Below, piece by piece: positions 21,813 to 30,911 of a stretch of DNA of 64,000 nucleotides. The translations under genes were made by a program, and so were the position numbers. The first letter of the stretch is position 1, and each line of letters begins with the position of its first letter. The notes under the pieces were generated by a model, which saw only the letters and a list, made by a program, of their open reading frames with translations, was not told where the DNA came from and did not search any database. The stretch is from Pleurotus ostreatus/Saccharomyces cerevisiae fusant. Its lineage: Eukaryota > Opisthokonta. The DNA is taken from positions 186,001 to 250,000 of the forward strand of contig JAMQCK010000009.1 in the NCBI GenBank assembly GCA_024196135.1. The letters are read 5' to 3'.

Positions 21813-23858
21813 TTAACCTTCCATCGCATCTATGTCTACCATTCCCATGATGTCCTCCACCTCGATATCGTATCCAGTCTCCATGTTCTCACTGTACAGT
21901 AACATCAGTGTGAGTCAGGAATACAACAACAAAAACGAACCTGGAGCGCTCATATAAATGAGCCAATAGATGGTTGTATTTCGTCAGATTGGCAGCCTTG
22001 ATGTTGTCGAGCACGCCCAGAAGACCCTTGTACGCGCCGAGGCAGAACTTGGTGGCAAAGTCCTTGGCGCTATATTGGCCAGAAGGGCTCCCCCACTGGT
22101 GGAGGGCGACGAATATCTACAGCACATGTAAGCCAGTTGGCAGTAACACATAAATATAAGAGACGTACCGCTGTAGCAGCCAAAGCCACCGTTGGAGCTG
22201 GGACTTGCACCATGCCGTTGTACTTCGGGAACTTCTCGATGAAGCGCCCAACCGATCTATCCCTCTTCGAAGAGAAGAGGGCGTGCTCGAGGACGGCAAT
22301 GACGCAGGGGTGCAGGAAGGCCTTGCCCTTGTCAGGAGATCCATCTTCCTATCAAGGTGTTAGTAAAGGGCATTGAATCAGGACGAAGGTGACAGTACCT
22401 TCGTGTCGTTGATGAAGGAAAAGGTCTTAAGCATATGCGAGATCCTGGCGGAGAGCTCGCCCTTCGGTATGCGCTTCAAACCATACGAAGATGCGACCTG
22501 GTTCTCCGCAACTACCTTCCAAGGACGGCGGAAGGTAGCCATGCGGGTCTTGAGCTGCCAAAGGAGTCAGAAAAGATAACAATATACAGATGTTTTCGGA
22601 CTTACATGTCGCCTCAATGCGTGAAAGTAGGCCGGGTCGTGGCGTACACGATCAGCAATGGCAGGATAATGGTTGGCCTCCGCAGCCTTGATGATAGCGT
22701 CGCGTATGTAGGCCATTATCGTCGTATCGGAATGGAAGGCGACGCGAAAGAGGATGTCGTACTTGATGTTCTCTTCGGTGGCGGCAAGGACGGTGCGCAG
22801 CTCGATGCTCTGACGGAGAACGGCGAGTTCGCGGGTGGAGCCGACAATGTTGGTATAGTCAGGGAAGTGGATAACGGTCTGGCTAGTAGGGTGCAGCGAA
22901 GGGGTGGATTGGGAGGGTTGATGCGGGGGGTCGTCGTTGATGACAGGCTCCTAGGTAAGGTCAGCAAGTGGTGAGACTATAGACTTGGTAAACGACGCAC
23001 CTCGGCAAGACGTTGGGCGTCACGGCGTCCGCGAGGTCGATGCGGACGCCCACGAGACCCCTCTTCAGCCTCACTGTCGAAGAGGCGCGATGGATCGCGG
23101 CCTCCTGGTTGCTCCGAAACCTCGTCTTCAAAGTGGGGAACCTACGGTATGTCAGCACCGGTCGCAGAGGTATACTATTGCAACGTACTTCTTGCTGCGT
23201 ATCGACCTCGGGTTCCTGTTCCCCGTCCTCAACACCGTCGTCACCACCGTCTTCGGGTCCCTCGTCGTCTACGTCTGCGCGGGGTGTGTCGTACTCGTCT
23301 TCCTCCTCGTCAGCGCGCACGCGCGCAGCCTGGCGGCGGTGCTTCGGAGGCTGAGTGCGATCGATGTCGTCGCGGTTGCTGTCGTCCTCGTCGTCACTGT
23401 TCAGATTAATGTCTTGCGATCCCAGAGGCACGCGCTGACGCGACACAGGCCTGTCGCGTTGGGCGCGCGCAGCATCAGCACGGCAGTTCACTGCGTGCAC
23501 TGGGCATGGCAGTTAGTGTGTGTGAGACGGGGCTAGATGGCGACGCACCGCCGGTGGTAGAATTCGTCCTCGGTCGCTTGGACGGAGGACCGCGGCTCGT
23601 CTCCTGAGACGACCGCTTGCTGCCCGCGCGTCCGACACGTATATTCGTAGAAGCTAGGGTGACATTAGCCAATGGGCAACGAGTAGTATCAGTGCACGCA
23701 CCATGGCTGTCGGCGACCCGCTGTTGAGCAACTCGCGGTCGCTGCGTACCGCCCGTTACGGTTGTCGCAGCGGCACGCTGAGCGGTGGACTTGCTCCGCT
23801 CGCGCGTGTCCCGACGTGGTCCAGCGTTCGGTCGACGTGAGGAGGAGGAGGGAGGCAT
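21813..23858 (-). CDS. DUF6532-domain protein carried inside the Plavaka element
   Basis: Minus-strand, about six exons, ATG at 23858 (MPPSSSSRRPNAGPRRDTRE), TAA at 21813-21815 (ending MGMVDIDAMEG). The first ~90 residues are basic and Ser/Arg/Lys-rich with nuclear-localisation-like clusters (SKRPRT-type). A long acidic linker follows (SDDEDDSNRDDIDR; DEEEDEYDTPRADVDDEGPE). The C-terminal ~250 residues form the DUF6532 core: DAIIKAAEANHYPAIADRV, FRRPWKVVAENQVASSYGL, FLHPCVIAVLEHALFSS, PAPTVALAATAIFVALHQW and YNHLLAHLYERSR. DUF6532 is a basidiomycete domain of unknown function. Because the gene lies wholly between the transposon ends and shares the divergent promoter, a role as an accessory factor of transposition (DNA binding or regulation) is inferred. 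Confidence 0.75.
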
Positions 23859-24766
23859 TGTAAGTAGTGTACTAATTAAGGCGAGTTCAACCGAATGACT
23901 GCCGGGAGAGAAGGTAGGAGGGTGAAGAAGGACGCGCGCGCGCGGCGTTTATATATGCGCTGGCCATGCGTGACGTCACGCGGAAAGTCAAGAATATTCG
24001 TCCACGCGTCCGGTGACCGGTCCGATTGTGACTTGTCCTCCTCCCCTGCGCCGTTCGCCTTCAGCCCCGTCAGGCGCTGCAATCTGGGAACACAGGGTCG
24101 GCCAAAGACCTCCTATAGGTATGTATATACCTTATACTTCGATTCCGCCCACAATCTCAGCCTGATCAAGGAACATCGCCGCCACCTACAGCCTTCCGTC
24201 CAAGAGCCGCCTCTCACTGATCCTTGTCGCCTCTGCCGTCCCCCACTTTTGCGGTACGTCCCTGCCTACGTGATCGTGATCCAAACTCACTATTATAGAC
24301 AAGGCTTCGTCCTCCCGTTGCCCACCAACCCGCATCAATATCATCAAAAAAGCTCGCTCGCCTCCTTCCTGTCTCTGTGCTTATTCCTTGCCTCCTATTC
24401 CCCCCCTTCTCGCGCGGCGCTACTACACACCACGTTTCCCCCCTTCTCGCGCGGCGCTACTACACCCCACGTTTCCCCTCTTTGGCTCGATCGCCTACAC
24501 CTACGGTTGATCACGGTCCCGAAACTCCAATCTGTCGTACTTCCACCCCCCACCCGCGCGCTGTTTGGCTTATCTGTCAATCACAATATATCCTCTGAAC
24601 TTTCTGTCACTGCAAATCGTCGCGTCTACGCTCTCAGTTCCCGAGAAATCCTTGGCAAGTGGCCCTACAAGAAGGTACGCTTTTTACTGCTGCTTAATCC
24701 ACATCAAAATCTTATTGTTCTTTTGTACTAGGCGTTGTGAATTTCAACCTTCATCGCATACGTGCT
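23859..24766. promoter_or_regulatory. Divergent promoter region of the two transposon genes
   Basis: A 0.9-kb non-coding stretch between the ATGs at 23858 (minus) and 24767 (plus). It is pyrimidine-rich on the plus strand before the transposase and contains a 37-bp tandem duplication at 24401-24474. A TTTATATATG stretch at 23949-23958 may be a TATA element for the minus-strand gene, about 95 nt from its ATG. Confidence 0.45.
24401..24474. repeat. 37-bp tandem duplication, two copies
   Basis: Copies at 24401-24437 and 24438-24474 differ at a single base (ACAC versus ACCC near the 3' end). Each contains TCGCGCGGCGCTACTACAC. Located in the promoter region of the transposase. Confidence 0.85.
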
Positions 24767-27700
24767 ATGTTTGTCAGGTGTCCAGGATGCAACAAGCGCG
24801 TCAGAAGTAATGGCCTGACAAACCATATACAACAAACTACCGACCCAATATGCATCGAATACCACCGAAATCTCGCCAATACATACTCCATGCGGGCCGA
24901 GCGCGCACCTTCCCCATCTTCCCCTCCGCCTGTCCGTCCCCTCGTGTCTCCTGAATCCATACCGGTCGATGACCCATCCGACCCGCGCAATGAAGCGCCA
25001 ATTCCGACTGATCCGGGTGGTGATTTCTTCGGGGATTACATGGGCGTCGACTTCCCCGGGATTGTAGACGATGACGATGCGGTCGTTGGATCCGAGGCGC
25101 ACCCTTCCGTGATGGACGTTGATGACCCAGTCATTTTCGACGAACTCGAAGATGACGAGGACAACTGGGAGGATATCAGCGCGGGAGGAGACGATGAGAA
25201 CGATGCTATCGACGCGCTCACTGCGGAGCTCGAAGCGCACCTTGACGATCATCTGGACGTCGAGGAAGATGTTGAGCAGGATGCAGAAGAGAGTGACGAA
25301 GACGATGAACCACACATAGAAGATGCCGAAGAGGGCGTCGAGGAAGTTGCAATGGACGTTGACGATGACTCAGGCGCTACGGTCGAGGCTGACAGTGGCA
25401 GAAGTCCTGCGCCTCCCGAGCGCGAGATGCGAGATGTTGCCGAAGAAGACTTGCGCCAGCAGCCTTTTGTGGTACGCTTTCCTGGCGGGAGGGCGGGGAA
25501 GCCTCTGCCTGGCGTACACAATACACTGCATCAGAGGTACGCTGCTAGCGTCAACGATAGCGACGGCACAAACATGTATGGCGTCTTCGGACATCAGCTT
25601 GCTTGGGAAATTGCACGATGGGCAAAGCTTCGAGGACCTAGCTCGACAGCCTTCACGGAGTTGATGAAGATCGATGGAGTGAGTCCCCGTTCGCTTTGTT
25701 AGTGAATTAAACCGATTATATTATCAAGGTCGTTGAGAGGCTTGATCTGCCATTTAAGAATTCCGCAGAGCTCAACACGCTTGTAGACGAGCACTTACCC
25801 GGCCGCCCATCATTTGTGAAGAAGCAGATCAGTCTCGGAGGCGAAGTATTTGACTTATACTTTCGGGACATCATAGAGTGTGTCAAGGCGCTCATCGGTG
25901 ACCTCGACTTCTGTCCGGTGCTGAAGTTCGAGCCTGAGAAGCATTACACGGACGATTCACAATCAGAGCGTCTATACTTCGACATGCATACGGGGCGTTG
26001 GTGGTGGGATACACAGGTGAGGATCTTCCTTATGATCTTTCTGCTGATTATCTGACTCAACGTCGCAGAAAAAGCTGGAAGCGAGGCTGCCAGGCGCAAC
26101 AGTAGTGCCTATCATCTTGTCCAGCGACAAGACGCAGCTGACGCTCTTTCGAAACAAAAGTGCGTACCCATTGTATATGACAATCGGCAACATTCCGAAG
26201 GAAGTGCGACGCAAACCGTCTGCGCGCGCCTACGTCTTGCTGGGTTATCTACCAACGTCACGCCTTCTGCATATCAAGAATGCAGCTGCACGACGTAGAT
26301 GCCTTGCGAATCTCTTCCATGCTTGTCTCCGCCGCATCGTCGCGCCTCTGAAGGCTGCCGGCTTGAATGGAGAGGCTATGACAACAGCGGATGGCTTGAC
26401 GAGGCGATGCCACCCCATCTACGCATGCTTCATCGGGGACTATCCAGAGCAGGTTCTCGTGACGTGCACCTACAGCGGTGACTGTGCGCAGTGCACGACC
26501 CCAAACGCTGCACTAGGGCACTTTGACCGCAACCTTGCCGATGGGCAGACCAGCCGTCTTCGGAATCTGGAGTCTCTCGTCAAGGTCTTTGACTCGTTCA
26601 ACGATGACCCGGGGGGCTATCTACAGCGCTGCAAGAAGCACCGTGTTCGCCCTATCATCAAGCCCTTCTGGCGCGATCTGCCTTACTCGCATGCCTATCG
26701 CGCGATAACTCCCGACGTACTCCATCAGCTTTATCAAGGTGTTGTCAAACACCTCTTGAGCTGGCTCAAAGACGTACTTGATCCTGCCGAGATGGATGCA
26801 CGGTGCCAGCGCCTCCCACCGAGCCATAGCATCCGCATCTTCATGGGCGGTATATCTAACCTCAGTCACATAACTGGGCAGACTCACGATGAGATCTGTC
26901 GAGTGCTCCTTGGTCTGGTTGTTGATGCTTGCCCACAACACAGTCAGCACCGTGACCCCCGCATAGTTCGGTGTGTCCGTGCTGTGCTCGATTTCCTCTA
27001 TCTTGCCCAATATCCCATTCACACCAATAACTCCCTCACTCTGATGAACGATGCGCTCGAGCGGTTCCACGACAACAAGAGTGTCTTCATTGATCTTGGT
27101 GTCCGCAGCGACTTCAACCTTCCCAAACTTCACTTCGCCCAGCACTACCTGACACAAATCAAGCTGTTCGGTACCACCGACAATTTCAACACCCAGTATA
27201 CTGAACGTCTTCACATTGATCTCGCCAAACATGCATACGCTGCTACAAACCGCAAGGATGAGTTTGCCCAGATGACCACCTGGCTGGAGCGGCGCGAGAA
27301 GATTCTGCAGCATGAGCAGTACATTGCTTGGCGCTGTTCAGGATCCCCTCTACCACTTCATGATCAGTGGTCCCCTCCAGGCTTGGAAACACGGAAGATG
27401 CTCAGCCTACCCAAGCATCCATCTGCACGTGCAACATTCGAGGCGCTCACTCGCGACTATGGCACAACATTCATTATTCCATCCCTCTGTCGCTTCATTG
27501 CGATGACAAACGATCCGTCAATCCGGTCCAAGCAGCAGCTCGATTACGCTGCAGCCAATATCATCCTTCCATTCACATCAGTCGAGGTGTGGCACCGGAT
27601 CAAATTTGTGCAGCAGGACGCATGGACAGGGGTTCAGGAGACGGTTGATTCTGTTCACGTCTACCCTGCGCATTGGGAAAGACGGAGGCGAGGATCTCAT

Positions 27701-28180
27701 ATCACTTCAGCGCGTTTTGACACAGCACTCATTGACATGAACAACGGAATGGCTCGAGAAACTGGAGTTCATGGTAAGTACCTGCTTTTGTGCGCTGATT
27801 TGTTTGTATTCACCAAGTGTCTAGGATATCGAGTCGGCCGCATCCGTGCTATATTTTCCATCCCTCAACAACATCTACGTCACGTCTTTCTTCCAGGAGT
27901 GCGAGTGGCGAGACATCTTGCCTACATCGAGTGGTATACCCCATTTAGCCCTCGCGCAGACCCTGACAACCTCATGTACAAGATCTCGCCCGTTCACATT
28001 GATGGGGGTATATTGTCGAGTGTTACACCGCTTGCTCACATCCGGCGTAGTGTGCATCTCTTTCCGAAGTTCGGAAGAACAGCACCTACTGAATGGACGA
28101 GCAGCAACGTTTTGGATCTTTGCAAAACATTTTACGTTAATTCATTTACAGACAAGCATCTATACCGTGTATTATATTGA
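24767..28180 (+). CDS. Plavaka-type transposase
   Basis: ATG at 24767, stop at 28178-28180. The N-terminus is a C2H2-like zinc finger (CPGCNKRVRSNGLTNHI...C). A ~200-residue acidic Asp/Glu-rich linker follows, then the conserved core: FRDIIECVKALIGD, RLYFDMHTGRWWWDTQ, VPIILSSDKTQLTLF, YMTIGNIPKEVRRKPSARA, LANLFHACLRRIVAPLKAAG, FIGDYPEQVLVTCTYSGDCA, RAITPDVLHQLYQGVVKHL, VLDFLYLAQYPIHTNNSLTL, LPKLHFAQHYLTQIKLFGTT and NTQYTERLHIDLAKHAYAAT. This order is diagnostic of Plavaka transposases. Three ~50-nt introns are inferred (after IDG, after WWWDTQ, and within VHG-YRVGRIR near 27774-27823); the last is in frame if retained. No internal stop or frameshift was found in the spliced reading, so the enzyme appears intact. 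I could not assign catalytic acidic residues with certainty. Confidence 0.9.
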
Positions 28181-28558
28181 TATAATCTGTCACTGTGCGT
28201 GTTTGCGAGACTCAATCAGCATGTTTTCTGCGAATAGTATACACATGGACATGGTAGAACCTTGCCCACAAGGTGGCTTTCATTCAAATGACAGCCCCCT
28301 GAAGATATCGCCCAAGCACCTCCGTCGCCTCTCAAGTCACATGATAAGTTGAAAATGCACGTGACCGAACCCTCGACTCGATCTCGGCACCTCACTGCAT
28401 AAGTGCTCACTCGTGGGTACTCATGGCTTATCTTCAAGGTATATACAGTAGGATCACTACCTTTGGGAAATTAGTGAGCAGAAATAAGCTACTATAAGCC
28501 AAAAAACTCGATTGAGAGCCATTGCCTTTGCTTATTCTGGCTTTTTCGGCAATCTAGG

Positions 28559-28570
28559 CTTTTCCTGATG
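28559..28570 (-). repeat. Right terminal inverted repeat of the Plavaka element
   Basis: CTTTTCCTGATG, exact reverse complement of 21386-21397. The 150 bp inside carry GGCTTAT, ATAAGCC and GCTTATTCTGGC motifs matching those of the left end. Confidence 0.85.
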
Positions 28571-28799
28571 AGGCTGCTGGCAGATGAAGCACTCCCGTAC
28601 GAGCACATTCTATTTGAGTGTCCCTCGCCCGCCCAACATCTTGACTTTATCCTCCTTTAAATATACTGACGGCCGCACTACGTCTACTCCGTTTCTGCAC
28701 TTTATAGTACTTTTTAGACCCTCTACTGTAGTCTGCCACATCATCGTTTTTCCCTCAAACCCCCGCCTTCCCCGCGATGGCATCTCCATCAATCATCGT

Positions 28800-29582
28800 T
28801 CAATCGTCCTTTTCCGAAGTCGGCAGCACCTCGACCAATTCTGCATTCTGCCGGCCCTCTTCAACCCGCGCGAAGATCTCGCGCCTGTTCCGCCCACCAC
28901 CATAGGAGACCTCGTGCACTCGGATGCGATAAAAAACCTCTCTCAGTCCCTCGCGCAGGATTTCGATGCGCTCTGCGTCGGTGACAGACTCGGCGTCGAG
29001 AGGAGTGGGGATCTTCCAGCGGACACGGCTGGTCGTCGAGGGGGCGCCAATGTTCGTCGAGCGGATGTCACTGCTCGTCGAGCGAGTGCCACTTGCGTTC
29101 GTCGAGGGGGGGCCACTCGTCGAAGGAGCACCACTTGCATTCATAGGGTGAGGACCATCGCCACCGTGCTGGAATGTGGGGAGAAAGTCGCTGCTCTTTG
29201 GGCGGTAAGCCAGGGGCATTGGCCCGCGCGGTCTGGTGGGCGGAGGGGGCGGTGAGTTTGAACGATCGTGGGCGTCCGTCACGCGAGTCCCGTGCGATGA
29301 AGGCTGCGAGGGTGCATGGCACGAGTCAGGAGCCCGGGAAGCGAACGGCGAGTGGTATATTATGGCGAGGTTGCATGCGGTGTCGATGTTCAGAGCACGA
29401 CGGGCGGGGTCCGTTTGGCTTGGGTTCGCAGGCATATTTGTTGCTCCAGGGGAAGTACGAGGAGAGAGGCTCGAGAGGTGTCGATGTGCAGCTGCAGGTG
29501 TGACGCGCGAGTCGCTAGAAAGCCTCAGAATATCTGAAGGGCTGCCAGCGAGTGGAGGCAGGGCTAAAGGGACTGGTGGCAT
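28800..29582 (-). CDS. Hypothetical low-complexity protein
   Basis: Open frame of 260 codons from ATG at 29582 to TGA at 28800-28802. The first half is Pro/Ser/Ala-rich. The middle has degenerate eight-residue repeats (GAPSTS, GPPSTNAS, GTRSTSS, NIGAPSTTS) mirrored in the DNA as spaced CGTCGAG blocks at about 29030-29140. The last ~75 residues are ordered and charged (VRWKIPTPLDAESVTDAERI, REGLREVFYRIRVHEV, REIFARVEEGRQNAELVEV), which argues that the frame is coding. On the same strand at about 29876-30000 there is a strongly hydrophobic stretch (CCAGLWVVLLLAINVVTYAR) that may be an upstream membrane-anchor exon, but I could not find a convincing splice path. Function unknown. It begins 230 bp beyond the transposon's right end. 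Confidence 0.45.
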   Translation of the reverse strand: MPPVPLALPPLAGSPSDILRLSSDSRVTPAAAHRHLSSLSPRTSPGATNMPANPSQTDPARRALNIDTACNLAIIYHSPFASRAPDSCHAPSQPSSHGTRVTDAHDRSNSPPPPPTRPRGPMPLAYRPKSSDFLPTFQHGGDGPHPMNASGAPSTSGPPSTNASGTRSTSSDIRSTNIGAPSTTSRVRWKIPTPLDAESVTDAERIEILREGLREVFYRIRVHEVSYGGGRNRREIFARVEEGRQNAELVEVLPTSEKDD

Positions 29583-30911
29583 CCTCGCGGTGGTATAAGA
29601 ATAATCCCGTCTCCCTTTGTGACCGTTCTACGGTGGTGGCACTTCTTGGGTGCGTGGCAGCACCTTTGCCGCGAGCGATGGCTTGGTTGTCTTCTCTATT
29701 TGCAGTGATCTTCTGTGATTCGTGGATAGCTCTTTGCGTCGAATGCTGCTTGTTGGGCGAAAGCATCTCAATGGCCCATCGGGTCCAAGGAATACGCACC
29801 AAACCGCTCGATGTGGTCGAAGTCATCGACGCAAGACCCATCGATGAAGACAACCAGGACGTAAGTTGCTTGCCATCGTGCGCCACCGAGAGCGTAAAGC
29901 CCTCAAGCTTGCGCGCGTACGTTACGACGTTGATTGCCAGCAGCAGCACCACCCACAAACCTGCGCAGCAGATGAAGAACGTTCGTTTGCATCGATAGCG
30001 TTCTTTCGATATCGGTGTCTTTCTGACGAGGTTCGCTGCGATTCCTGCGGTGATCTTTCATGATCAGGATATCGAGTCTATTGATCAGTGTGCTGCATCG
30101 AATCGGTGGCCTCACCGCCCTCAATGCATGAAGCCGCGCCGCGCCGGGTAGGTAGACCGCCGCACGCTATAGCGCGGGCGAACCTCGTCGATGGGCCCGC
30201 ATCGAGCCAGTTACGCTGTCGACTGAATCGCTGCGATCGGGCTGGGAAACAAGTGGTTTGTCCCGCTTTGGCATGAGCTAAATGGGCCTTGCGGGGAGCA
30301 CATGCCTAGCGGGTCAGCCCGGGGCCCGGGCTGCCGCTCGGTTCCAGGACCGCTGCGGGTGCTTGGTCCGTTACAGGTCGGAAAAAGCTTTCTCTGTGTT
30401 AACAACCTGTCCGATCTCGCGAGCACGCTCAAGCTAACGCTGTCGGAGGAGCCATCGAGGACGGAGGGAATGACGGTAAGATCAACATGCATTTTATGGC
30501 CAACGCGTGCCTTTCTCGGGACGTCATTCTGCTGTATATGGCTCCGTGTGGCGTTAATTGCAGGTAATGGCGAACATCAAAATCTCTCATACCTCTCAGA
30601 AGTATAGCTTAACTTCGTATGTTATTGCACAACTGTACTATACTACAGTCTACACCACTGCTTGCTGTAGGTTCAAGATGAGGCAGCCTCCCTGTGCCAG
30701 TGGACGGACGATGCCGCCAAGCCGGGCCTGGCATATTCTCGCGGTTTCGTTTCTCCGCGGTCATGAGCGCATTCTTGACGTCTGATCCTCGCAAGCGGCA
30801 AGCGAACGCGCTCCAGGCTGCAAGCGGATCTCCAGTTCGCCTAGTTTGCTTCTTTCTTCCGACCACCATCTGCCTCATAAGCCAGCGCCGAGCAAGCGTC
30901 GCTCGCCAGCA
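29583..30911. other. Unresolved region upstream of TPS3
   Basis: Contains a possible minus-strand membrane-helix exon (about 29876-30000) and several short plus-strand frames (for example 30302-30480) that I cannot join to anything. The TPS3 reading frame stays open upstream of its ATG back to about 30786 without another ATG. Confidence 0.35.

Larger units (their letters stand above)
21386..28570. mobile_element. Complete two-gene Plavaka (CACTA-related) DNA transposon, 7.2 kb
   Basis: The ends are perfect 12-bp inverted repeats: CATCAGGAAAAG at 21386-21397 and its reverse complement CTTTTCCTGATG at 28559-28570. Similarity continues inward imperfectly (21 of 28 positions). Each end is bordered by AG (21384-21385 and 28571-28572), a possible 2-bp target duplication. 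Both ends carry AAGCC/ATAAGC subterminal motifs, dense on the left. Between them lie exactly two genes, divergently transcribed: a DUF6532 protein (minus) and a Plavaka transposase (plus), sharing a 0.9-kb promoter region. Plavaka elements are known from Agaricomycetes and are relatives of the CMC/CACTA group. The intact transposase frame and ends suggest a young, possibly autonomous copy. The CATCAGG terminus is not the classical CACTA. Confidence 0.85.

Noticed and set aside
27774..27823. Read-through of the last transposase intron as coding sequence
   Set aside because: It stays in frame, but normal gtaagt and tctag borders and the better continuity of VHG-YRVGRIR favour splicing.
21386..28570. 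Classification of the element as KDZ or hAT
   Set aside because: The transposase core (WWWDTQ, SSDKTQLTLF, GNIPKEVRRKP, DYPEQVLVT) is of the Plavaka type; no KDZ CxC motifs or hAT 8-bp duplications were seen.
30302..30607. Plus-strand frame upstream of TPS3 as its first exon
   Set aside because: No splice path joins it in frame to the TPS3 start, and the ATG at 30912 already gives the family-typical N-terminus.
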